NCBI GenBank assembly: GCA_004143605.1
Contig: AWVY01000041.1
Location: forward strand, 1 to 59,208
Length of the DNA stretch: 59,208 bases
Reading direction: 5' to 3'
Source of the DNA: Desulforamulus aquiferis
Lineage (GTDB): Bacteria; Bacillota; Desulfotomaculia; Desulfotomaculales; Desulfotomaculaceae
In this document: in pieces, positions 41,864 to 51,963 of the stretch
Layout: each line of letters starts with the position of its first letter
Position numbering within the stretch: position 1 is the stretch's first letter
The notes under the pieces: model-generated
Told to the model about the DNA's origin: nothing
Database searches by the model: none
What the model saw: the letters and a program-made list of their open reading frames with translations, nothing else
Program-made: the position numbers and the translations under genes

Positions 41864-43313
41864 CGTCAGCAGCCCCCCACCTCGGAACCTCAATTACCAC
41901 TACGGCACCATTGTTGTTATACATATTTATCCTTCCTCCCAGGCTTTCTGAAACTAAGGCCTGGGTTATCTGAAGTCCTAAATTTGCACTGGTCTCCCGG
42001 TTGAATCCCGCTGGAAAGCCCTTACCATCATCCCGTATAACTAATTTTACAGTGGTTTCTAATGTCTCAACTATAACAGAGATTTTACCTTGTGTTTTAT
42101 CAACAAATCCATGTTTCAATGAGTTTTGTAAAATTTCATTTACCACAATAGAGGTTGGTGTAGCCTGCTCCGAGGGTATTCTCAAAAACTCCCCCCGAAC
42201 CTCAATTGTAATATCCTGCTCCGGTGAAAGCATACTTTCAGTTAATATTTTCCCAATCCTTTTTAAGCACTCTGTTAGCTCAATTGATTCAGTGGTGTCC
42301 CTGGAAATAATGTCATGAACCAGAGCTATACAGCTTATTCTATTGATGCTTTCCTGAAAGGCAGCGGTGACATCTTTATTTTTTACCCTTCTCATTTGCA
42401 ATCGCATCAGACTGGCTATGGTCTGCAGATTATTTTTGACCCTGTGGTGAATCTCCTTAATAACTGCTGATTTAGCAATTAGCTGCTTCTCTTTCTTTCT
42501 TAATTCAGTGATATCCCTTAGTAAGTAGATGGTGCCACGAACTTCGATTCCTTCAATTATTGGCAGAGTTCTCACCAATACCGTATTCCCCTGAACATCT
42601 ACCTCTTGAGTATCAAATTTTCTGGAAAAAATAGGGCCTAACTCCGGTACCTTATTTATTAATTGGTCAATACTCATGCTAACGGGATTGAGCTCCCTGG
42701 TTAGTTCTATAAGTAATTCATGGGCAACATAATTGGCATAAACAAGCTTGTTTCTTGAGTCCACTATAAATAGAGCATCATGAATGAGGGTTGGCAGTAC
42801 TTCTCCTACCTCGGTCTGACTGAGTAAAGTATCCGTAAGCTTTTGAGTAGTCTTAGATAGAAATTCCATGGTCTTTTCCTGCCGCACCTGAGCAGAATTA
42901 TCTCTCTCCATTATGAGAACACCTATTGATTTGTTTGAGCTGTTTTTAATTGGTATTACAGTCTGGCTTATGGGATAACCTTCCTGGCTGGTACCTTGCA
43001 TATTAGGCACTGGTTTCCCAGTCTCAAAGGTTTGAAATACTGCTGGCTCATTACATCTAATTGCCTGCTGTCCCACCACACTGCTTTTATAAAGGGACGG
43101 GGCGGTTGATGGTTTAGCCTCTGCAACTACCACTGCAATGTCAGGTTCCTTGGTAAGAACGTCTATAAATATATCTGCCCCGGCCAAATCGGCAAAGTGC
43201 TGCAAATTACCTTGCAAATTACGCAACACAGAAATATCTTCTTCCTCAAGGGCTGTTTGGTCTTGACATAAATTAAACAGAACCTCTCTAGGTTCCCTTC
43301 CCATTGCTATCAC
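41832..43313 (-). CDS. eutW: EutW-like sensor histidine kinase
   Basis: Soluble kinase of 493 residues with no membrane helix. An N-terminal sensor region (PREVLFNLCQDQTALEEEDIS..., then GTSQEGYPISQTVIPIKNSSNKSIGVLIMERDN) is of the kind found in EutW and PdtaS; a PAS-like part contains LFIVDSRNKLVYANYVAHELL; the HisKA_2 phosphoacceptor is EIHHRVKNNLQTIASLMRLQ; the HATPase shows VVNEILQNSLKHGF and VIRDDGKGFP. EutW binds ethanolamine directly in Enterococcus faecalis. It is intact and overlaps the eutV-like gene by 32 bases. A terminator lies upstream. Confidence 0.9.
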   Translation of the reverse strand: MIAMGREPREVLFNLCQDQTALEEEDISVLRNLQGNLQHFADLAGADIFIDVLTKEPDIAVVVAEAKPSTAPSLYKSSVVGQQAIRCNEPAVFQTFETGKPVPNMQGTSQEGYPISQTVIPIKNSSNKSIGVLIMERDNSAQVRQEKTMEFLSKTTQKLTDTLLSQTEVGEVLPTLIHDALFIVDSRNKLVYANYVAHELLIELTRELNPVSMSIDQLINKVPELGPIFSRKFDTQEVDVQGNTVLVRTLPIIEGIEVRGTIYLLRDITELRKKEKQLIAKSAVIKEIHHRVKNNLQTIASLMRLQMRRVKNKDVTAAFQESINRISCIALVHDIISRDTTESIELTECLKRIGKILTESMLSPEQDITIEVRGEFLRIPSEQATPTSIVVNEILQNSLKHGFVDKTQGKISVIVETLETTVKLVIRDDGKGFPAGFNRETSANLGLQITQALVSESLGGRINMYNNNGAVVVIEVPRWGAADDETVAYSSSR

Positions 43314-43360
43314 AATCCCCTACCAGCTTTACTTTAATGTCAATTACCTTGTCATCTTTT

Positions 43361-43421
43361 GGTAAAAATAAAAAGAAGCCTAAGCTACCATGGTGCTTAC
43401 CACGGTATACTAGGCTTCTTT
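43361..43421 (-). terminator. Terminator upstream of eutW
   Basis: AAAGAAGCCTA (43372-43382) and TAGGCTTCTTT (43411-43421), 11-bp stem, with an inner ACCATGGT palindrome in the loop. On the minus strand it ends in TTTTTATTTTT. It separates the CBO0543 gene from eutW; 43422-43550 shows nothing else. Confidence 0.8.
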
Positions 43422-43550
43422 GCCTTCTTGATCATCGTTGTCGTTTTTTTATTTAGTTCTTAATTTATCTCTAGTAATATCTATTCTATATGCCTTAGCA
43501 TTATCCTGCAGAAAATAAATGTATACAATTTTATTTTTAGATAAATCTTT

Positions 43551-44098
43551 CTAAGGCTTTAGGGAGTATTTTTTCAAACAAACCATTACCCATTTAAGTA
43601 CAATTGCTATGGCAATGTAAATGGGAAAAGAATAAATATATTTCCATTTTAATAAAAGATAAAAATCCAGCCAAACCAATAATGGCTCTGATATAAATGC
43701 AAAAATTGCTGCGACAATTGTGTTAGCTATAATAAATGATTTCCATTTATCAAACTTCTGATATATTGCCATATAAATAACCGGCATTATACTCATATCA
43801 TAGGTTATAAATATATCAAACAAAGGTACAAGCTGATATTTATAATCCCATAAATCAAATTCCACCCCTATGGCATCAAAAATGACGATACAGTCATTAC
43901 CAAAAATCCATAGGTTAATATTTCAAATAACCGTCTGCGATCAATATATTTCCACCAGATTATCCAGGGAATTATAGTTAATGCTAATAATAGCCACCAT
44001 TCCCAGCGCAAAAAGACTTCTTTTAACCAAAATTCACGAAGCAAAATGTCTGCCTTTGATTGTGTCGCTATCTCTTTTTCGTGAAGTGATTGACCCAC
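43551..44098 (-). CDS. CBO0543 family membrane protein (one frameshift)
   Basis: Integral membrane protein of 182 residues with about five hydrophobic helices and tryptophan-rich membrane boundaries: WEWWLLLALTIIPWIIWW, RRLFEILTYGFLVMTVSSFLDAIG, LVPLFDIFITYDMSIMPVIYMAIYQ, FIIANTIVAAIFAFISEPLLVWLDFY, WKYIYSFPIYIAIAIVLKW. This DxxG...W.Y...P arrangement is the CBO0543 family found in spore-forming Firmicutes. One base is lost near 43882; span plus one is 183 codons. Function unknown. GTG start with GAAAGGAA upstream. Confidence 0.8.
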
Positions 44099-44185
44099 AT
44101 GATATTCCTTTCTTAATAAAATTTTTTATTATTATATCTCTAAAGGCTTGTTTCAAATCGCCATAACCCAGATTTCGGTGATAAT

Positions 44186-44219
44186 AAAAACCTTGAAGAA
44201 TATGAACATTCTTCAAGGT
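44186..44219 (-). terminator. Terminator of the nonulosonate operon
   Basis: ACCTTGAAGAAT (44190-44201) and ATTCTTCAAGGT (44208-44219), 12-bp perfect stem, followed on the minus strand by TTTTTATTAT. It lies 34 bases after the pseI stop. Confidence 0.92.
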
Positions 44220-44253
44220 CGTTTGCTAAATCTGCCTCATATTAAACCCCAGC

Positions 44254-45285
44254 TTAAGGGCGTGCCCTTTTTACATCTTGATTGACCTTTTTGCCAATTA
44301 GCAGATCATAATACTTAGGGGATAAGCCTAATCCCGGTCTAATAGCACGTAAATTATACTTGGTTAAGCATTCTCCCTTTTGAATATCTTCAGTTATATA
44401 TAATGAACGTCTAAGACTTAATGAGTCCTTCTCCTTTACCGTAGGCCCATAGGTTACCTCACCCAAGGCCTGCCAGGCCCTTTTTGTCTCGTCAACTAAG
44501 ATTTTCATTTCATCAGGTTCGAGGGAAAAAGCAGCATCAACTCCCCCCGAAGCCCTGGATAAGGTAAAGTGTTTTTCAACCACCGTTGCCCCTAGGGCAA
44601 CACTGGCCACAGCAACACCAACACCCAGGGTATGATCGGATAAGCCAACCTGGCACTGAAAAAGCTGCTGCATGTGAGGGATGGTAAGAATATTTGTATC
44701 TTTAGGAGATGCAGGATAAGTGCTGGTGCATTTAAGCAGAATTAAATCCCTACATCCAGCTTCCTTGGCAGTCCTAACCGCTTCATCAATCTCTGCAATT
44801 GTTGCCATTCCCGTCGAAATAATTATGGGTTTTCCCGTTTTAGCAACCTTACTTATTAAAGGTAAATCCGTTACCTCAAAGGAAGCAATTTTATAACAAG
44901 GAACGTTTAATTCCTCTAAAAATTCCAGCGCACTTGCATCAAAGGGAGTGCTAAAAACAATCATCCCCAACTCTTTGCCCCGATCAAAGATGGGCTTATG
45001 CCACTCCCAGGGTGTATATGCTTCCTGATAAAGGTTATAAAGGGAATACCCCTCCCACAAGCTGTCGGATTGGTTAATACAGAATTCCCCATGATTTAAG
45101 TTCAAGGTCATGGTATCTGCCCTATAGGTTTGTAGTTTTAAAGCGTGAGCCCCTGCTTTAGCAGCCGCCTCCACAATCTCAAGAGCTCTCTCCAGAGAAT
45201 GATTGTGATTACCTGACATTTCAGCGATTATAAAAGGTGGATTACCCAAGCCGATGGCCCTGTTATTAATAATTATTTGCTCCAC
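44254..45285 (-). CDS. pseI: Pseudaminic acid synthase PseI
   Basis: Condenses phosphoenolpyruvate with the 6-deoxy-altrose sugar to give pseudaminic acid. NeuB family: FIIAEMSGNHNHSLERALEIVEAAAKAGAHALKLQTYRADTMTL, FSTPFDASALEFLEELNVPCYKIASFEVTDLPLI, LLKCTSTYPASP, VGLSDHTLGVGVAVASVALGATVVEKHFTL and the C-terminal SAF domain (SLRRSLYITEDIQKGECLTKYNLRAIRPGLGLSPKYYDLLIGK). I chose the GTG at 45285 after GGAGGG; a longer frame overlaps pseH more. Intact, 343 residues. It is the last gene of the locus and starts inside the end of pseH, which suggests coupling. Confidence 0.93.
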   Translation of the reverse strand: MEQIIINNRAIGLGNPPFIIAEMSGNHNHSLERALEIVEAAAKAGAHALKLQTYRADTMTLNLNHGEFCINQSDSLWEGYSLYNLYQEAYTPWEWHKPIFDRGKELGMIVFSTPFDASALEFLEELNVPCYKIASFEVTDLPLISKVAKTGKPIIISTGMATIAEIDEAVRTAKEAGCRDLILLKCTSTYPASPKDTNILTIPHMQQLFQCQVGLSDHTLGVGVAVASVALGATVVEKHFTLSRASGGVDAAFSLEPDEMKILVDETKRAWQALGEVTYGPTVKEKDSLSLRRSLYITEDIQKGECLTKYNLRAIRPGLGLSPKYYDLLIGKKVNQDVKRARP

Positions 45286-45838
45286 CGTACTTTTCCCTCC
45301 ACTCAATAAATTTCTGTTCTTTATTTCTGCTCCAATCTTCATTAAATAATGCCATGACAATAACATCATGAAAGCTGTTATTTTTATAGATATGCTTTTT
45401 AAGCCTACCTTCCTCAACAAATCCCAGCTTCTGATGATAGTTAATACTTATATTATTAAAATCCAATACTTCAGTGCATAATTTTCTCAAAAGGTACTCC
45501 TCAAAGATACAACTTAATGCTAATAAGCCCATAATGGTCCCAGATCCTCTGGGTGCATCTCCTTCTCCGATATAAAAACCCCAATGGCACTTATTATGTT
45601 TAGGCTCAATATTGGAAAAATTAACAAAGCCTATTGGCTTTTCATTAAAAAGTAAGACCTTGCCAATAATTCCACTACCCTTGATTAGATTTTGAAACCA
45701 CCTATGATGCGCCTCTTCTGTGATAACACTTTCACTAAACATGTATTTACTAACATGATCTGAATTGCGCCAACTTAAAAGTATTTTCTCATGCTTTTCT
45801 AATATATTGGTTAGCTTATAATTTCCTGTCCCTTCCAT
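45266..45838 (-). CDS. pseH: PseH-type GNAT N-acetyltransferase
   Basis: GNAT acetyltransferase of 190 residues that adds the N4-acetyl group in the pseudaminic route (acting on the product of PseC). LLSWRNSDHVSKYMFSESVITEEAHHRWFQNL, IGFVNFSNIEPKHNKCHWGFYIGEGDAPRGSGTIMGLLALSCIFEEY and KLCTEVLDFNNISINYHQKLGFVEEGRLKKHIYKNNSFHDVIVMALF are the acetyl-CoA and substrate features. Intact. No ribosome-binding site stands out. It lies between the synthase-cytidylyltransferase fusion and pseI, in the usual pse order. Confidence 0.9.
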   Translation of the reverse strand: MEGTGNYKLTNILEKHEKILLSWRNSDHVSKYMFSESVITEEAHHRWFQNLIKGSGIIGKVLLFNEKPIGFVNFSNIEPKHNKCHWGFYIGEGDAPRGSGTIMGLLALSCIFEEYLLRKLCTEVLDFNNISINYHQKLGFVEEGRLKKHIYKNNSFHDVIVMALFNEDWSRNKEQKFIEWREKYGGANNY

Positions 45839-45860
45839 CTCAAATCATCCCTTAACCTAC

Positions 45861-47631
45861 TTACTTGTCTAGAGATGTTGCTTCAAATATTTCTTTGACT
45901 AATTCCTTATCGTCCTTCCATTTCAAAGCAATATGCTTATTGATTTTTGTTAACTGTGGCTTATCAATTAAATGTTCCCTCAGCTTAGAAAAATACAACG
46001 GCTCTCTCTTTATATCTAAATCAGAATATATGCGCTCAAATAACTCTAAATCTTTTTGTTCATCTAAAGTCAGCCGCCATTGCGGGTATCTAAACTCCTT
46101 AGGTAAGTCTACATAATTAACTGAGAAAAGCTTAGGATTATTTATATAATAAAAAGGTAAATATTCAGTATGAGTAAGTGGCTTTTTTTGTTGAAGCAGT
46201 CGGTAAAGTGACTCAACAGTGTATACATCACCTGCCGTACCAGGTGCGTGTTCTGAAGTTGGCATAGTCAAATCCTTGCCACTTTTCAAATGGCTTTCTA
46301 TAAGAAGATTCAATATTTCCGGAGCTACGGCAGGACAATCCCCTGTTACTCGCAGAAGAATATTGGCTCCTGTTTCCCGGGCTACCTTAGTTAATCTATC
46401 AACAACATTATCAGGCTCCCCCCTGATGACTTTTACTCTTCCATCAATTACATATTGTTCAAGGGGATCATCATCTGGCAAATGGGAAGTTGCCAATACC
46501 ACTTGATTAACATCAAGCACTTCTAAACAGTTAAGCAGACATCGTTCAATGGAGGCAAGACCATTAATTGGCAGGAGGGCTTTTTGGGGTAATCGAGTGG
46601 ATTTAAGCCGACAAACTACTGCAATAGTAATTCTAGGATATTCCAGTATTTCGGAAATAATTGTTGATCCTTTTTGATTTTATCCCTAGCTATACTTGGC
46701 GAGATTTCTTTAAACTCTAGTGGCATCAGGGACTTTTCTGAGGAGCACCGCTTATTAACTGTTTTATTTAATGAAATTATTTCACCTTTTTCAATATCAT
46801 GTTTTGCGACAACCCTAAGGCTATCCTTTAAATATTTCCTCTCGGAATCATTTATCTTAGTTGACCCCATGGCCTTCTCTGCCTCCCTCAATTTCGCAAC
46901 CATTAGGGAAAATTCATCTGGTTCTAAGGCAGAATAGTAATCATATCCCTTCTTACCTCGTTCTAGGGTAATATGCTTTTCTATTAAGGCTGCTCCGGCA
47001 AATAGAGCATATATTGGAAGGTCAATTGCTAATGGCTTTGATCCATCTTCATGATCAGCAAACCCAACCTGAAGTTATAGCGCTCTTTCAAATAACCAAT
47101 TCGCACTAAATTTGCATCCTCTGTTTTAGTGGGATAGCCTTGAAAACCATGGATTAAAACTAGTCTATCAATATGTTTCTGGTCTAGCCCTGAAACAAAT
47201 GCATCTATTTCATGGTCATACCATCCTCCAACACCCAGTAATGTTAGCCTTTCCAACATTAGAATCCCTTCTATTAATTCCTCTCCTTGAATGATTGTTG
47301 ACGGTATCTTTACGCCGTGAATAAATAAAGCAAATTTTTGGGCTAGTTCTAATCCCCATTGATCAAAGATATCAACCCATACCTCCAGACCTAATTGTTT
47401 TGTAAGGGATAATATGTCTTGCCATTTTTCCTCTTCAATAAATAAATCTTTATAACTCTTATAAAAGTTATATTCTTCGGTAGCTAAATGGTCATATTTG
47501 AACCACTGAAACTTCACTCCATCCGCTCCGGAATTAGCCGCTGCCTTAATCAAGGAATTCAGTATATTAACATCTCCCTGGTGCGCATTAGCTATTTCCG
47601 CAATCACTTTTACTTTTTCCATCAGTTCCAT
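45861..47631 (-). CDS. Fused NeuB-type nonulosonate synthase and cytidylyltransferase (two frameshifts)
   Basis: Two enzymes appear to be fused. First a NeuB/SpsE-like synthase: VKVIAEIANAHQGDVNILNSLIKAAANSGADGVKFQWF, VGGWYDHEIDAF, FADHEDGSKPLAIDLPIYALFAGAALIEKHITLERG and an SAF-like SLRVVAKHDIEKGEIISL. Then a cytidylyltransferase of the SpsF/CMP-KDO type: VVCRLKSTRLPQKALLPINGLASIERCLLN, HLPDDDPLEQYV, VKVIRGEPDNVVDRLTKV, LLRVTGDCPAVAPEI and QWRLTLDEQKDLELFERIY. Breaks are near 47030 and 46640. Reading through the second gives one 590-residue protein with no start codon or ribosome-binding site at the join; span plus two is exactly 591 codons. It likely makes a nonulosonic acid and activates it as the CMP form. 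Two separate genes remain possible. Confidence 0.8.
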
Positions 47632-47680
47632 CCCCCTAATTAATGCCCTTGCATATTTTAGGTTCGATCCACACCTGGAG

Positions 47681-48718
47681 CTAGACTATATACTCAAATA
47701 TCCTATAGCTACCTTTCCCATCAACTAATTTACAAGCATTATTACTCATTTCTAGACGCCTAGGATAATCATTGCATAGGGTTTTAACACAGCAGCAAAT
47801 ATGATCCTTTGTTATTGTTTGGGCATCTCCAGCGAATATTGCTGCACCATATTTGTTTTCATACAATTGGCTGGCATACTGATTTTCAGCTGTTTGGATG
47901 ATTATACTTGGCAAACCCATATAAGCCATCTCAGCCACAGTGCAACCTCCGGCAGTAAGACCTAGATCAGCCCACTGGAATAGTGAAGACATATATTTGA
48001 CATCTTGTAGAATTAATACATTACCATTTGCTGCCAAGGCCATTAATTTATCAGTGCTGGTATATGCGGGTCCAATGACTACCTTTATTTGTAAATCCAT
48101 TCCCAGATCGATTAAACCCTCCACAGCCTTTAGAGTAACTTGACCTGGATCTGCTCCTCCCATAGTAACCAGTATTTTTTTAGCTTCTTGAGCAATCTCT
48201 TGCTGTGTCCTTTGCAATTTGATAAACTCTCTTCGCAGCGTTATATATTTAGGCCCTAAAAGTAATCGAGTATATGTCTCCCGATTTGAATATAATCCTT
48301 TATTTGTATCTAACCCAGGATTTAAAATTATATCAGCAGGGTAATAATTGGCGTGGCCAAAATCATCTACAATTAGCAGCTTTAATCCCCATTCTTTGAT
48401 TAATCCTTGGTAATGGGAGTTATAATCATATCCATCGGCAATTACCCAGGTGATCCCCAATTCACGAGCTAATTCAGCAGTTAGCCTAGCATCATCAACA
48501 CTGCCAATCAATATATTGTCTTTAATTGTGGTTTTTATTTTTTCCTCATTAAGTAATCCTTTAAGTTTGCTAGGTAAAGCAAGGCATAGAAATGCTGCCT
48601 CTCCACCCATATCCTGCCAGGCCTGAGCTAAGGCCAGGGATCTCATCACATGGCCAATACCAATCTGCCCGGAAGCATCTGCCCTTAACAATAATTTTTT
48701 TCCCTTTGCAATCAGCAA
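47681..48718 (-). CDS. pseG: PseG-type UDP-sugar hydrolase
   Basis: GT-B-fold hydrolase that removes UDP from the 2,4-diacetamido-altropyranose intermediate. KLLLRADASGQIGIGHVMRSLALAQAWQDMGGEAAFL, WVIADGYDYNSHYQGLIKEW, LLIVDDFGHANYYPADIILNPG, ILVTMGGADPGQVTLKAVEGL and ADLGLTAGGCTVAEMAYMGLPSIIIQTAENQ are family features. Intact at about 345 residues. I prefer the TTG at 48718, five bases after AGGTGG; a GTG at 48727 lies inside that site. It overlaps the pseC stop closely, so the two are coupled. Confidence 0.9.
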   Translation of the reverse strand: MLIAKGKKLLLRADASGQIGIGHVMRSLALAQAWQDMGGEAAFLCLALPSKLKGLLNEEKIKTTIKDNILIGSVDDARLTAELARELGITWVIADGYDYNSHYQGLIKEWGLKLLIVDDFGHANYYPADIILNPGLDTNKGLYSNRETYTRLLLGPKYITLRREFIKLQRTQQEIAQEAKKILVTMGGADPGQVTLKAVEGLIDLGMDLQIKVVIGPAYTSTDKLMALAANGNVLILQDVKYMSSLFQWADLGLTAGGCTVAEMAYMGLPSIIIQTAENQYASQLYENKYGAAIFAGDAQTITKDHICCCVKTLCNDYPRRLEMSNNACKLVDGKGSYRIFEYIV

Positions 48719-48727
48719 ACTTACCAC

Positions 48728-49932
48728 CTAGTCCCCATAGCTGTAATAAGAGATCACTTTTTCAACAGCATCTATTACATCCTTTATATCTTGCCAATTC
48801 ATGGCCGGGAAAAGAGGTAAAGTGATCATTTCCTCATAAAGTTTTTCAGCCTTTGGACAGAGACCCTTGAAATATCCCAACCCTTGATAGTAAGGTTGAT
48901 AGTATACGGGAATGTAGTGTACATTAACCCCAATATTTTCTTTAAGTAAGGCCTCATAAATCTCCCTTCGACCAACTTTTAATTTATCAAAATTTAATCT
49001 GATAATATACAAATGCCAACTGGAAATTCTGTCCGTCAGCTCTGCCGGACAAATAATTTGTTCCATATCTCTAAAAGCAGCATTATAAGCTTGAGCATAA
49101 TCCTTCCTTGTTCTAATAAAATTATCCAATTTGCTTAGTTGACTAATGCCTAAGGCTGCTTGAATATCAGTAATCCTGTAATTGTAACCCAACATTTGCA
49201 TCTCATAGTACCAAGGCCCATGATTATCTAGCAGCTTATTGGTTTCTCTAGTAATTCCATGATTTCTAAATTGGATTAATCTTTGATAGTGCTCTTCCTT
49301 ATTAGTTGTAATGATGCCGCCCTCACCAGTGGTAATATGCTTAACTGGATGAAAACTAAACATAGTCATATCACTTAGTGAACCTACTTTTTTGTCTTTA
49401 TATATTGCTCCCAGGGCATGTGCAGCATCTTCAATAACTATTAGCTTATGCTTTTGAGCTATTTCCTTTATACAATCTAGATTAGCCGGCAACCCCGTTA
49501 AATCTACTGGTATGATCGCCTTGGTCTTAGCAGTAATTAACCTTTCGATTTCTTGGGGGTCTATATTATAGGTTTGATCGTTAATATCTGCAAATACCGG
49601 AGTTCCCCCCATATAAAGAACACAGTTTGCACTGGCCACAAAGGTTATAGGAGAGGTTATCACTTCATCCCCAACCCCAATGCCGGCAGCAAAGCAAGCT
49701 GCATGTAAAGCAGCTGTTCCATTGGAAAAAGCCACAGCATATTTGGCCCCAACATAATCGGCTATTTCCTTCTCAAACATGCCAATTGTTGGTCCCGTTG
49801 TTAGATAATCCCCCTTTAAAACATTGACAACCCTTTGAATATCTCCATCATCAAGCCACTGCTTGCCATAGGCAGATAATTTTTTCTGACGGGTTTCCCT
49901 CCATAAATGGCTAATTTATTATTTGTACTCAT
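48728..49932 (-). CDS. pseC: PseC-type aminotransferase (one frameshift)
   Basis: PLP-dependent DegT/DnrJ/EryC1 aminotransferase that adds the 4-amino group to the keto sugar made by PseB. Start LAIYGGKPVRK, then AVAFSNGTAALHAACFAAGIGVGDEVITSPITFVASANCVLYMGGTPVFADIN, VIEDAAHALGA, MTMFSFHPVKHITTGEGG with the PLP lysine in HPVKHITTGEGG, and HGITRETN later. One break near 49865; span plus one is 402 codons. ATG at 49932 follows GGAG. It follows the SDR epimerase by 48 bases. Confidence 0.92.
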
Positions 49933-49980
49933 TTTAGTACTCCTCTCCAAGAAAAAAATCCGATTCACCCTAATCGGAAA

Positions 49981-50915
49981 CTAACTCTGGAGCATGAGCC
50001 ACTCTTCTGTTCTTTTAATACCTTCTACCAGACTAACTTTTGGTTGCCAATCCAGTAGTTTTTTGCCTTGTCATAATTGCATAATAATCTAGGTATTTCA
50101 CTTTGAGGATGAATATGTGCAACATGTTGGATCTGACTAGGATCCTCCACAATTAGTGAGGCTAATTGATTTATAGATATATCTTCACCTAGTCCAGCAT
50201 TTACTATTTGTCCGTTTACCTGTTTAGAATAACCTGCTTTTACTACAAATCTTGCACAATCCTCAACATATAATAAATCTCTTGTTTGTGTTCCATCTCC
50301 ATATATCATAAGCTTTTTACCAGCTAGTTTGTTTTTAATAAATATTGCTACAACACCGCCTTCACCACCTGATTTTTGAAAAGGACCATAGGTATTAAAA
50401 GGACGAACTATTACAATGGGTAATGAATAAGCATAATAATATGAAAGAACCATGTTTTCAGCAGCAATTTTTGAACCTGCGTAGGGTGAAGCCGGCTTAG
50501 TCGGGTGTTTTTCAGCAATGCCTTTTTGATCAAAAGCTTTATCATAAACCATGCATGTGCTCATAAAGACCATTTTTACGTTATATAGCCTGCATTTTTC
50601 TAATATATTAAATGTGCCTATTGTATCATTATTAAAAGTAGTCTGTGGATCATCAATACTATCTTGAACATTTATACTGGCCGCTAAATGATAACAAATA
50701 TCTAATTTATTCTTAAAAATATTGTCAATAGTTTCTAAATCATTTATATCAGCCTTTTGAAAATAGATTTCTTTATTTTGAATAAACTCTTTTATATTTT
50801 GATATGATCCATTAGAAAAATTATCTACCACCCATACTTGATGACCATCTTTTATTAGTACCTCAACAACCCATCTTCCTATAAATCCAGCCCCACCAGT
50901 TACAAGAACCTTCAT
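49981..50915 (-). CDS. NAD-dependent SDR epimerase/dehydratase (one frameshift)
   Basis: Extended SDR protein, about 311 residues: VLVTGGAGFIGRWVVEVLIKDGHQVWVVDNFSNGSYQNI has the glycine-rich NAD motif, CYHLAASINVQDSI, FMSTCMVYDKA and the catalytic SPYAGSKIAAENMVLSYY. It resembles UDP-glucose 4-epimerases or related enzymes in sugar-nucleotide pathways. It is not needed for the standard pseudaminic route, so it may supply another sugar or modify one. One base is lost near 50040; span plus one is 312 codons, ending at 49981. ATG at 50915 follows GGGGTGA. Confidence 0.88.
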
Positions 50916-50927
50916 TTTTTCACCCCT

Positions 50928-51931
50928 TTATATTAAGTCCTGATCTAAGACTAGTTTTCTGACTTCGTCAATGGAAAGAACCGGTTGGTCAGTTGAGCTA
51001 TAGGTTCCTTCCTTTGCTTTTTTTGCGTTTGGATATCTAAATTCATTTTCAACACTAGCAGGAATAATAAACATATCTGGAAGTTCCCAGGCAATTAATG
51101 ACTCATCATAGGTCATTAATTCTTCAAACATTTTTTCACCGGGTCTCATACCAATTTCTTGAATCTTTATTTCCTTAATATTAATCTTGTGCTTGAAACA
51201 GGTTTCTTCTGTAATTACTTTAATTAGATCTTGCAATAATATTACCGGCATCTTTAGAACAATAATCTCTCCCCCCTTAGACTCCCTCATTGCTTTAATA
51301 GTTAATTCGGTGGCTTGGTTTACGGTCATCATAAAGCGACTCATTGCCGGATTTGTAACTGTTATTTTTCTGTCGTTAAGTATTTGGTTAATAAATAAAG
51401 GAATTACTGAGCCCCTAGATCCTATTACATTACCAAACCTAACTATGGAAAATATTGTTTTACTATTCCCTTTGTTCTGTCCTGAGGCAACAATCATTCT
51501 TTCGGCCGTAAGCTTTGTGGCACCATAAGTATTAGTAGGTGAAATGGCCTTATCCGAACTAGTAAAAGTCACTTTTTTTACATTTTGTGCCATTGCAGCT
51601 TTTATGACATTGTTTGTACCTACGATATTAGTCAATACCGCTTCATAGGGATTATATTCACAGGCAGGAACATGTTTTAATGCCGCAACATGAAATACAT
51701 AATCTATATCTTCCATCGCAGTTAACACCCGATCATAATCCCTGACATCGCCAATTAAATATCTTATGTCTTTTCTTGAACTGAAGCTGTTTTGCAACAT
51801 ATATTGTTTATATTCATCCCTACTTAAAATTCTTACAACTGTGGGATCATCAAGCAATATTTTTGTAACAAACTCTCCCCCACCGTACCAGTTCCGCCGA
51901 TAATTAATATTTTTTTATTTCTAAAGAACAT
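50928..51931 (-). CDS. pseB: PseB-type UDP-GlcNAc 4,6-dehydratase (one frameshift)
   Basis: Inverting dehydratase of the FlaA1/PseB family that opens the pathway by converting UDP-GlcNAc. Start KKILIIGGTGTVG, then ILSRDEYKQYMLQNSF, DYVFHVAALKHVPACEYNPYEAVLTNIVGTNNVIKAAM, SSDKAISPTNTYGATKLTAERM with the catalytic Tyr-x-x-x-Lys, FGNVIGSRGSVIPLFINQI and MRPGEKMFEELMT. One base lost near 51870; span plus one is 335 codons. ATG at 51931 follows GAGGAGGAG. It is the natural head of the sugar pathway, after two glycosyltransferases. Confidence 0.93.
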
Positions 51932-51963
51932 CTTACTCCTCCTCTCAAACTTAATATTTCAAG

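Noticed and set aside
43361-43550. Riboswitch (for example a cobalamin switch) upstream of eutW
   Set aside because: Only one simple terminator hairpin is present; no conserved cobalamin-box sequence seen here or upstream of eat.
45861-46620. Separate cytidylyltransferase gene with its own start
   Set aside because: No start codon with a ribosome-binding site is seen at its beginning; reading through one lost base joins it to the synthase. Kept as a possible alternative in the feature entry.
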